This document shows, piece after piece, positions 53,191 through 62,373 of a DNA stretch of 64,000 bases. Both the position numbers and the translations under genes were made by a program. Source of the DNA: Pelagophyceae sp. CCMP2097 (taxonomy: Eukaryota; Sar; Pelagophyceae). The number at the start of each line of letters is the position of its first letter. Position 1 is the stretch's first letter. Location of the stretch: contig MU657165.1 in assembly GCA_026770575.1 (NCBI GenBank), positions 1,109,933 to 1,173,932 on the forward strand. The letters are read 5' to 3'. The notes below the pieces were generated by a model. The model was not told the origin of the DNA and made no database searches. It saw only the letters and a list, made by a program, of their open reading frames with translations.

Positions 53191-53614
53191 GGCCGGGTGC
53201 GGCGCCGTGCCGCCGGGCCCTGGCGGGCGTCGCGGCTGCAGTCGCGGCTGCGGCGGCTTCGGCTGGGGGCCTTTGCGCGGGCCGCGCGCGTCTGGCGTCG
53301 CGGGCGGCCTGCTGCGTGGCGTAGCCGCGGAGGAGCTTGCAGCGGTGCTCGTACTTAATGCCTTCGAGCTCGAGGGCGTCGCGGATCTGCGCCGTCTCCG
53401 AGGACAGCGCCGCGAGCACCTTGGTCACCTGCGCGTCGCGCGCCTGCGCGGGAAAGAGCGTCGCGGGCTGAAAGGGCGCGCGAGAAGCGGCGCCCCGCGG
53501 AAGGCCGCATGGCGGATGGCGGCGACTCGCCGCGAGCGAGCGCTCGTGCCGCGCAGCGGCGGCGTCGACCGCCGCCTGGTGCGCGGCGCGCTGTCGCCGC
53601 GCCGCGGCCTGGAC

Positions 53615-53646
<32 letters not shown>

Positions 53647-55302
53647 AATCGGCGAGCGCCGCGGCCGCGGCCGCGTGGCCGCCGCGGACGTCGGCGAGCG
53701 CCGCGTCGACGTCCGCCGCCGCGCGCGCGGCGGCGCGGCGCGGCCCCGCACAGGCGGCCTCGGCGGTGCCGCGGGCGTGCGCCGCCGCGGCGAGGCGCTG
53801 CACCGCCGCGGCCTCGTTTGTGCGCAGCGCTTCGATTTCGCGGAGCGCCTCGACGCGGCCGTCGACCCACTCGGACCGCCGTTTTCGTAGCGCCGCAAAC
53901 GCGTCGACGTGCGCGTGCCGCAGCTCGCTCTTCAGCGCCTGTGCGCATTCGGGTCCTCGCTCCGACTTAAGAACACGCGGCCGTCCGAAGTAAGGACGTC
54001 CGAAGAAAGGACGCACCTCGTGCGAGGATCGGACGTCGCGCTCCTTGGCCAGGGCCCGCTTCTCCGAGTCGCGGATCTGCGCGTCGATCGCCGCGTCGCG
54101 CTGCGCCGCCGCCGCAGCTGCCGCCGCAGAAACGTCGTCCTGTTCGGCGGGGTCGGGAAGGCACCGGTAGTTTGGTCGTCGGCGGTCCGCCTCCGGTGGG
54201 CGAGGCGCACCTCGAGGAGCCGGTCGTGGTCCTCCGTCGCCGAGGACCGCGCGGCGCCGAGGTCGTCTGCGCGCGCCATGGACACTGCGACTTGGGCCGC
54301 CTGTCGCGCGTCGTCGAGGCCCCGCGGCGCGCGCGGACGACGGACCTGGAGCAGCTTGAGTGTCTCGCGGCGCTCGGCGACGTGCCGGTCCTGCAGCGCC
54401 TGGAGGCGCTCCTCGGCGTGCTGCCGCGCGGCGGCGGCGTCGGCGGCGGCGCCGCGGGCCTCGTTCGCACGCCGCTGCTCGAGGTCGCGGCGCAGGCGGC
54501 CGGCGGCCTCGGCGGACCGCTCGACGGCGGCGGCGTAGGCTGCGCGGCGCGCGGCCTCGGCCTCGCACAGGCGGTCGGCGACGCCGCGGCGCTCGTCGCC
54601 CTCGGCGTCGGCGTGCTTGCCCCGGAGGCCATCTCTCAGCAACTCGCGCGCACGCTGCTGCGTCTCCTCGAGCTCGCGCCGCATCAGCGCCGCCGCCCAA
54701 CGCTTTTGCTGCTCCAGCTCCTACGCCATCTTCCCTCGAAACGACGCCGGGCTGCGCGGCGCGGGCGGCACGCACGGCCATGTCCAGCTTTTGCTTCTCC
54801 ATGAGCCGCTCGATCTCCGGCTCGAGGCCCTTGACGGTAAGCTCGCGGATTTGCTCCGTCTGCGCCGCGAGGTACGCCTTGCGCCTCGCCGAGGCGCCGC
54901 GGTCCCAGTCCGCGCGGCATCGCACGGCCTCGACGCGCGACGCCTCCTCCGCCAGTCGCAGCCGTTGCGCCAGCTCCTCGTGCGACACGCGCGCCGCCTA
55001 CAGGACGCCCGTCGCCCGCGTGCGCGCCTTTGGGGCCGGCGGCCGGCGCGGCACCTCGGCAAGCGCCGCGCACTGCGCCGTGAGGGCCTCCTTGTCTCGG
55101 ACGACGCCGTCGGCTTGGCCGAGGAGCGCGGCGAGCGCGGCGTGGCGCTGCGCCGTGGCCGCGCGGCCGGCGTCGACGTGCTTTTTGTGCTGGTGCGCCA
55201 CGTCCGCGCGGTGCGCCGCAGCCTCCTTGTCGCACGCCGACCCGAGGAGCCAGAGAGCCTTGTCCGCGTCCTCGAGCTCCACGCTCAGCTGCGCCAGCCT
55301 AG
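53114..55302 (-). CDS. CEP131: CEP131/AZI1-like centriolar satellite and cilium protein
   Basis: Several exons with short introns; strongly Ala/Arg/Glu-rich coiled coil. The diagnostic block lies about 54880-54770: RKAYLAAQTEQIRELTVKGLEPEIERLMEKQKLDM, matching the CEP131 signature (T-x-x-I-K-x-x-T-x-K-G-L-E-P-E-I-x-x-L). Other exons: ELEDADKALWLLGSACDKEAAAH, ALMRRELEETQQRARELLRDGLRGKHADAEG, LRHAHVDAFAALRKRRSEWVDGRVEALREIE, and a C-terminal VTKVLAALSSETAQIRDALELEGIKYEHRCKLLRGY. The 5' exon is not fixed: the ATG at about 55422 (MPPVPKDEPEQR) can splice in phase to 55302. CEP131 supports ciliogenesis, consistent with CFAP161 in the same window. Confidence 0.72.
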
Positions 55303-55544
55303 GCGCCGCGTCGGCGAGGGCCGCAGCAACGCGCGCGCCGGCAAACGGCCACCCGGGGGCCGACGACGCGTGGGTCGACGCAACCCTCTCTGTTCTGGCT
55401 CGTCCTTTGGAACAGGGGGCATGCGGGCGACGCCGGCGCGCGCCGCGCTTTGGCGTGGACGCCCGTCTTCATCGCAAGGCGCCAACAGGCGGCGCGCCAA
55501 CGCGGTTGGAATCGCTGAACGGGTAGTCGCCAAACGCCGCGACG

Positions 55545-57140
55545 ATGAGGTCGCCTCAGGGCCGAGGGCGGCCGCGGTCGCCGCCGGCGTCGCGGAGTCG
55601 GTCGCCGAGCTCGCGTTCGTCGTCGTCGTCGTCGGGGTCGCGGTCGCGGTCGCGGTCGCGGTCGCGCCCGCGGCCGGCGCGCAAGAAGAGCCGATCGCGG
55701 TCACCGCAGCGGCGCGACCGCCGCGACGACGACCGCGGCGGCGGCGACGACCGCCGCGACGACCGCCGCGACGACCGCCGCGACGAAGCGCGCCGCGGCG
55801 AGGACCGGCGCGGCGAGGACCGGCGCGGCCAGGAGAGACCACCCCCACCACCACCCCGACGCGTAAGCACTCGCGCGCGCGGGCAAGGCGCCCGAGGGAA
55901 CGGACCCCCCCGACGGTCGTCGTATGCGGCCCTCGACGGCGGACCTTGCCCCGCCAACATTTGGTCCGACGGCGTCGCTCGACGTCGGACGTAGGTCGAC
56001 GAGGGCGCGCGGCTCTTCGTCGGCAACCTCTCCTTTGACACGGACGACGCGTCGCTCCGCGCGTTCTTCTCGAGGCGCGTCGGCCCTATCGTGCTCTCTC
56101 CTCCATGCGAAGCCCTAGGTTTGGCACGGTGGTCGACTGCCACGTCGCCAAGGACCGCGAGACGACCAAGCCGCGCGGCTTCGCCTTCGTCACCATGGCC
56201 GACGCCCTCGAGGCCAAGGCGGCCACCGAGGTGCCGCAAACTGCGCGAGGCGCCGTTTCGACCCGCACCGTCCCAGAGTCGTCCGCAGGCCGGCGACGGC
56301 GGCGAGCTCGACGGCCGGCAGATCCGCGTCAACGAGGCGAACAAGCGCGACGGAAGCGGCGGCGGCCCCGGCGGCGGCCCCGGCGGCCCCGGCTGCGGCC
56401 CCGGCGGCCCCGGCGGCGGCGGCGGCGGGCCGGCGTTTGAGCGCAAGTTCCAGCAGGAGACGCGGTACGCGTGGGGCAAAGCCGGCGAGGACGAGGCGGA
56501 CCGTTTAGCCGAGGGCGCGGGCGAGGCGGACGCGGACGCGGAAAAGGCGAACTTTGGCCTCTCTGGGGCGCTGGCCAAGGACGAAACGACTGGCAATACA
56601 TACAGAGGCCACGTGCTCAAGTGGTCCGAGCCAGAGGACGCGCGCCAGCCCGCCGAGCGCTGGCGCCTCTACGTCTTCAAGGGCGACGACCTCGCCGAGA
56701 CGCTGCACATCCACCGCCAGTCGGCCTTTCTTATTGGCAGGATCAAAGAGATTGCAGACGTCAGTCCGCCCTCGCAGCTCCTTCGCCTTTCGCGCGCCGA
56801 CGCCCGCGCCCGCGTAGGTGCTGACGATGCACCCTTCCTGCTCGGGCCAGCACGCGGTGCTGCAGTTCCGAGCGCAGGGCGGTTTCGTCCGGCCGTACAT
56901 CCTCGACTTGGAGGTAATCGTCAATTTTATCGTATTCGGTTTCGCTCACTTTATAAATTTTATTACCATTTTCATCTATTTTTAATAAAACCTTAGTGTC
57001 ATTAATAGGCGACGAACGGCACCTTCCTCAACGGCGAGCGCATCGAGGCCGCGCGCTACGTCGAGCTCCGCCAAAAGGACGTCCTCAAGTTCGGCAACTC
57101 GACGCGCGAGTACGTCCTCATCAAGGCGCCGCAGGCGTGA
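55545..57140 (+). CDS. SNIP1: SNIP1-like FHA protein fused to an RRM
   Basis: Six exons (55545-55862, 55995-56074, 56119-56230, 56289-56759, 56818-56913, 57009-57140) join to 402 aa. An N-terminal Arg/Ser and Arg/Asp-rich region carries DDRRDDRRD-type repeats, then an RRM (RLFVGNLSFDTDDASLRAFF ... KPRGFAFVTMADALEAKAAT ... LDGRQIRVNEANKR) and a Gly-rich linker. The FHA domain runs from RWRLYVFKGDDLAETLHIHRQSAFLIGRI through MHPSCSGQHAVLQFR to ATNGTFLNGERIEAARYVEL and KFGNSTREYVLIK. The FHA text matches SNIP1/DAWDLE, which bind phosphothreonine and act in splicing and small-RNA biogenesis. The RRM in the same chain is unusual. Intron 2 is GC-AG; intron 5 (56914-57008) is strikingly AT-rich. Confidence 0.9.
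56914..57008. other. AT-rich intron in the FHA domain
   Basis: 95-nt GTAATC...TAG intron that is mostly A/T (ttataaattttattaccatt, tttttaataaaacct), while every other intron in the window is GC-rich. It removes cleanly at phase 0 between LDLE and ATNGT. Confidence 0.9.
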
Positions 57141-57570
57141 CTCGCGTGCCGGCCGGCCGGACGGCGGCGCCGAGAGCCGCCGGCGACTTGGGCTAAAGCT
57201 GCGCTGATTCGGTCCAACCCCGGTACCGCCGCGCCGCTCCGTGTCGGCTTGGACGGTCGCGCTGCCGCGGCGGCGTTTGACTGTCGCTTCGGGGGCTGAC
57301 GCGGGACGAGCCGGGAGCTGGCCGCGCGCATGCATTCTGGTGCGAGCCTCGAAGCACACACTGAGCCACGGTCATCGTCTCCTTGGTGGGCATGTGCTCC
57401 TGCTCGCATCTCTATAGGCTGTTTCGTACACGGCTGCTGATTCAACGAGACTGAGGCAAGCACGAGAAGAGGAGTTAAGGTATGATACATTAGTGAACAA
57501 GAGAGGAGCCTCGGAGAGTGTATCCTGATATACAAGCGGATTGTGCGCGGCTGCGGCCGTCGCCGGCGTC
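57141..57570. other. Intergenic, 0.43 kb, between convergent genes
   Basis: No gene recognised. The right part (57400-57545) is moderately AT-rich, probably the 3' UTRs. Confidence 0.4.
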
Positions 57571-58828
57571 TTAGATGTCCTCGACACCCTTGGCGGTCGT
57601 GTCCACGACCTTATCGCACGTGCCCGTCATGTGCGAGTGGCCGTCGATGCGGAGGAGGAAGACGGTCTGCGCGGCGCACATGATGATTTAGCCCATCATC
57701 TGGAAGCCCATCGCGAGGCCCTCCATGCCGTCCTCGGCGTAGACGTTGAGGAAGAGCAAACCCCAGAACATGGCGCCAATGTTGCCCCAGGCGCCGACGA
57801 CGGCGGAGACGCCGCCGACGTACTCAGGGTCGACAAAGGGCACGATGCCAAAAGTGGAACCTTCCGCGGACTGCACGAACGCGGAGAACACGATGAGCGA
57901 CGCGATGGCGGCGTGGATGGAGACGCGCGTGCCGAAGATGACGAGCATCACGCCGACGCCCATGAGCATGAACCACTGCGCGATCATGCGCCCGCGCATG
58001 CCTTAGTGTTTTGCGAGGAAGTCGGAAGTCGCGCCTCGGCACGACCGGCAGAAGAGGTTCATGTAGCCGAAGAGAGACGCGCACAAGCCGCCGTCGACGA
58101 CCCCGAGGTCGAACGACTTCCGGTTGGAGAAGTAGACGCCGCCGATGTTGGTCATGTGCAGCTCGACGCCGAAGCAGCAACCATATTGGACCCCGAGGAT
58201 CCAAGAGTTGTAGTTGAGGAAGCCCTTGCGCATCGACTGCGAAATGGCCTTCTTCTCGACCACGCCGCTGGCCTGCAGCTTCTGGAGGTCGCCGCGCGGG
58301 CCGTCGTCGGCCATGCAGAACATGGAGATAGCGATGAAGAGGGTGATCGATGCGGGGACGACGAACGACGCGCGCCACGCGTCGTCGACCGGCAGGATGC
58401 GGAGGAAGCCAACGTACGTGCCGAGCATGAGCTGGTACGTCACGCTGCCGCCGAGGTTGTCCCAGCCGCCGGCGGTGGCGTTGGCCGTGCCGACGATTTC
58501 GCTGACGAAGAGGCCAGTGGTCCAGGATTGGGTGACGACGAACGTCGCGCCGGCAAAGCCGATCATGAAGCGGACGAGGCCAAGCCCCCAGATCGTCGTG
58601 ACGGAGGCGCCGAGGAGAGTCATGATGGCCGCCCAGACCAAAAGAAAGGTCTGGCACTTCCTGGGCCCGACCCTGTCAACTAAAGGGCCGACAACGAAGC
58701 GCGCCGAGACGGTGGAGGCCACCGAGGCGATGTTTACCGCGAAGACCTAGAAAAGGCGGGGTATAGAACTCGGCCATCCCGGGAGGGCCCCCAAACGCCC
58801 CAAACGCGCCCCCGACTCGGAACAAAAA

Positions 58829-59947
58829 CACGCCAACTGGGAGACAGAGATCTTGTAACACTTCCCAACTCCCGAAAGGGGAACTGACTTTCCCATCAAA
58901 TCCAATGGGCAAGTGCGTTGACGAGGACGCAACGTTCTTCTTCTCCTGAACCTCGACAACAGCATCTCTTGCTGTTGGAGGATCAAGCCGACCCGCGCAC
59001 CCGAGTGCATAACAGAAGAAGAAGAGGGCACGCGGGCGGTATAGTGATGTGTATTTCCTAAAGTACATTTGACCCCCCGATATTTTCGACTCGGAGACAG
59101 CCCTCTGGCGGCGAGTACTCGCGGGCGCGGATGTCCGCGCGCAGAAGAAGCACGGAGCCCGCTCCGTAAGGTACNNNNNNNNNNNNNNNNNNNNNNNNNN
59201 NNNNNNNNNNNNNNNNNNNNNNNNNNNNNNNNNNNNNNNNNNNNNNNNNNNNNNNNNNNNNNNNNNNNNNNNNNNNNNNNNNNNNNNNNNNNNNNNNNNN
59301 NNNNNNNNNNNNNNNNNNNNNNNNNNNNNNNNNNNNNNNNNNNNNNNNNNNNNNNNNNNNNNNNNNNNNNNNNNNNNNNNNNNNNNNNNNNNNNNNNNNN
59401 NNNNNNNNNNNNNNNNNNNNNNNNNNNNNNNNNNNNNNNNNNNNNNNNNNNNNNNNNNNNNNNNNNNNNNNNNNNNNNNNNNNNNNNNNNNNNNNNNNNN
59501 NNNNNNNNNNNNNNNNNNNNNNNNNNNNNNNNNNNNNNNNNNNNNNNNNNNNNNNNNNNNNNNNNNNNNNNNNNNNNNNNNNNNNNNNNNNNNNNNNNNN
59601 NNNNNNNNNNNNNNNNNNNNNNNNNNNNNTTTTTTTGGCACCAGCCCATAGAGACGGGTGATTCCCGACACATATGTCTTAAGTCCTAGGTGCGCACAAC
59701 TATGAGCGCCGTGAGCGCCCCTCCAAGTTGAGACCATTTCACACTTCACCCCCGCACCTAGCCTATACGTGCCGGCGTCGAGTAAAGACGGTTCCCGCCC
59801 ATAGATGAGACCCTATACTCGGACCCCTGACCCTCCGCTCGGCGCTTGGGGCAAAGGCGCCCGCGCGCGAGGCGCCCGGAGAATGAGCTCGAAATTGACC
59901 TCGCACAAATACGAGTGTTACAAGATCTCTGTCTCCCAGTTGGCGTG
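58829..59947. mobile_element. Intronic element with perfect 34-bp terminal inverted repeats
   Basis: 58829-58862 (cacgccaactgggagacaga...) and 59914-59947 are exact inverted copies over 34 bp. They enclose ~1.05 kb with a 455-base gap (59175-59629). The whole lies inside the NRT2 intron, its right end only about 19 nt from the donor. No transposase frame is readable and no clear target-site duplication flanks the repeats. Likely a non-autonomous DNA transposon, conceivably related to introner-type elements. Confidence 0.75.
59175..59629. other. Assembly gap (455 N)
   Basis: Run of N inside the intronic TIR element. The intron length and element interior are therefore unknown. Confidence 0.99.
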
Positions 59948-60378
59948 AAGGCGCGCACCTGCTTCAGCGACATGCCCAGCGACGCCTTGGGCATGAGCGG
60001 CGCGAAGGCGAACCAGCAGACGAACGCGGAGAAGAAGGAGCGATGGTGGTTCGGGGAGCGCTGCAAACGCGTCCGGCACGGCGTCCTCCAGCGGCGTTCT
60101 GCGGCGGCGGGCTGCGGCAGCACGGGACGCCACTCAGACGGACCCAAGCCTTGCGAGCGGCTTGCCTTCCCAGCCCCAGGGGAAGAACTTGCACGTCGAG
60201 GACTGCGGTCGATCGTTATGTATGCTATGTATGCGATGGGGTGCTATGGACACTGCGCGGGCCTGGCGCTTCTTTGTAAACTCGTGGACGGGGTCCCTCG
60301 ATGTGTTCATTCGATGATAACGGTTGCGCGCTCCGGGTCTGAGGCGGGTTCGGCGCTGGAAAACGCGGCGCACGTGGC

Positions 60379-61800
60379 CTACGCAGAGCCTATACCGCGC
60401 GGGCGCCGCGCGGGCGCCGCACGGCGCGCGCGCACCGCAAGGGCGTGGAGCGCGAGCGGCGCGAGGAGCGCGTCACCGGCGAGGCGGTACGCGGCGGCGG
60501 CGGCCAACGCGCGGGCGAACGCGGCGGCGGCGGGCGAGCCGCGCTGCGCCGCGCCGCCGGCCGCCGCGCCGCCGAACTTTTCGAGCCACGCGGTGCAGAG
60601 CAGCGCGTGCGTCGTCGCGCTGGTTCCGCGCGCGGCGAGGGCGTCGGCGACGGCGCCGCACTCGGCTTCGGCGCGCGCGGCGTCGTCGTCGCGGAACGAC
60701 GCGCACTCGGCCGCCGCCGCAAACGCGGCGACGACCACGGGCGCCGCGAGCCACGCGGCGCCGGCAAACGCGCCGCCGGCTGCGAGCGCAGAAGACTCGA
60801 CGTAGCCGCCGAGGGGCGCCTGCATCGCCGCGTGGAACGCGAGGCACCGAGGCACGCTCGCCGCCAGCTCGAGCGCCGCCGCGCTCGCGCGCCACTTAGC
60901 GTCGGAGAGCCGCCACGCCAGCGGCGCCGGCACCGCGTGCGCGCCGCTCAAGCCTACAGACGCGCGTCGAGCCTAATCGAGGGGACGCGCCGACTCTTGG
61001 GGGCGCGCCGACTTTTGGGGGCGCCCCGCCTCGCGGACGCACCGTCAGCGACGGCCTGCTCGAGCACGCCCGAGACGCTCGACGGTTGCCGGAGCGCCTC
61101 GGGCCCCGCCGCGAGCGTGACGCCGCACAGCGCCGCGGCGGCCCAGAGGCGCGCCGGCTCCGCCGCCGCGCGCGTAACGTCGCCGAGGCCGCCCCACAAG
61201 ACGGCGTCGACGCCGTCCGCGCCGGAAACGGCGAAAAACAAGGCCACCTGCAGCGCGACGAGGGCCGCCGCGCCCTGCTTCGGCGTCGCGCCGAGGCGCC
61301 GGCCGGCAGCGCGCTCGAACACCGTCCGCGGCGAGTGCCCAGCGTCGGCGGCGCTCCGGAGCGTGGCGCGAAAGTCCTCGACAGACCGCTTCACGTGCGC
61401 CTCCTCCGCCGCGGGCCCGACGTGCACTTCTAGTAGGCGGTTCGAACCCGGGGATCGCGCGATGAGCGGCCCGCGCCGAGGCGGCGCGACCCACTTTCCT
61501 CGCTCGTCGTACCGGAAGCCGCGGGAGAGCCTACGCGTTCAAAGCCGCAGTCAAACGTCTGTCATTCTCTCACGTCTTGTACCGGCCGCCATTTCTCGGG
61601 GAAACGCAATAGGAGGAGCCTCACATGAACGCCTCGCGCTCGCGCGCCTTTGCGTCGTCGGCCGTAACGGCGTTGGAACGTTCCGCGGGCGCATTAGATG
61701 AAACAGCGTGAGCGACGCTTCGAAACGGGGCCCGCGCATCCGGTCGGAGCAGCGCCGCGACGCCACCGCAGAGCCACAGGAGCACAGCGCGGCGGGGCAT
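60379..61800 (-). CDS. Secretory/plastid-type multi-pass membrane protein, unknown function
   Basis: Exons 61625-61800, 61043-61530 and 60379-60953 join in phase to 412 aa. The ATG at 61800 begins MPRRAVLLWLCGGVAALL, a good signal peptide, followed by RPDARAPFRSVAHAVSS, a transit-like region. After SRGFRYDERGKWVAPPRRGP come VHVGPAAEEAHVKRSVEDFRATLR and several hydrophobic Ala-rich segments (AALVALQVALFFAVSG, LWAAAALCGVTLAAG, AWLAAPVVVAAFAAAAE, AFARALAAAAAYRLAG). I recognise no family. It fits a plastid inner-membrane or thylakoid protein of a secondary alga. Intron 2 contains a tandem ccccaagagtcggcgcg duplication. Confidence 0.72.
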
Positions 61801-62373
61801 CGTCGCCCTGCAAAGCCGGTGCCGAGCGCCAGTACAATTGTAATCAGAATTCTAGAGCTGTGTTCTGCGCGGACGCTCATTCAGGCGGACGCATCTCTCT
61901 CTTCCCCCAGTTCTGGGGCCGCGCTCGGGCGAGACCCGCGGGAGCGTCCACGGGACGGACGAGCGGCGTCGGCGCGCGTCTGCGCCTGCGCGTCAGGCGG
62001 GTGGCGATCCATGGCCGCTCCGAGCCGTGCCTGCGCCGCCGGCGGACGGGCGAGTCGAGGCCGTCGTGAGACACGTCGATATACTTTTGCCAACCGTGCA
62101 AGCAGGCCAAAGCGCTCGGAAAGCGAGCACACGCCGAGAGCACCGCGCGATCCGGCCTCGGCGCGACAGTACGGTGGCCGCCTCTGAGCCTTCGGTCACG
62201 ATCCCAGAAAGGTCCGAACATTATTTGTTGTCATAAAAAAGTTTCGGAAATCGTCGGAACGACTGGTGGAGGGCGCGCGCGCGCGCGTCGTGGACGAGCG
62301 GACGAGCAGAGGCAGCCAAGGCGCCACAGAGGTCGAACAGTTTCCAAGGGCAAAGGACGTCTGGTGGGAGGCC
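61801..62373. other. Intergenic between divergent genes
   Basis: Holds promoters of the membrane protein (minus) and the kinase-like gene (plus). At 62285-62350 it contains the ~65-nt sequence also found at 32030-32105. A small AT-rich patch occurs at 62219-62245. Confidence 0.5.

Larger units (their letters stand above)
57571..60310 (-). pseudogene. NRT2: NRT2-type nitrate transporter with two in-frame TAA codons
   Basis: MFS nitrate/nitrite porter. The 5' exons (about 60310-60137 and 60064-59967) give FFPWGWEGKPLARLGS and RSPNHHRSFFSAFVCWFAFAPLMPKASLGMSLKQ. A 1.2-kb intron follows. The last exon starts at 58746 (VFAVNIASVASTVSARFVVGPLVDRVGPRK) and holds the NNP signatures: AGATFVVTQSWTTGLF, GTANATAGGWDNLGGSVTYQ and, later, STFGIVPFVDPEYVGGVSAVVGAWGNIGA. 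Two TAA codons interrupt conserved text with no intron possible: at 58003-58005 (DFLAKH-stop-GMRGRM, where Phe is expected) and at 57688-57690 (FQMMG-stop-IIMCA). Downstream frames stay intact to the natural stop at 57571 (GVEDI). Either a recent pseudogene, base errors, or read-through. The start (60310) is uncertain. Confidence 0.75.

Noticed and set aside
61430..61460. B-box-like ggttcgaacccgggg
   Set aside because: Lies inside an exon (PGSNRLLE on the minus strand) and lacks an A-box; chance match.
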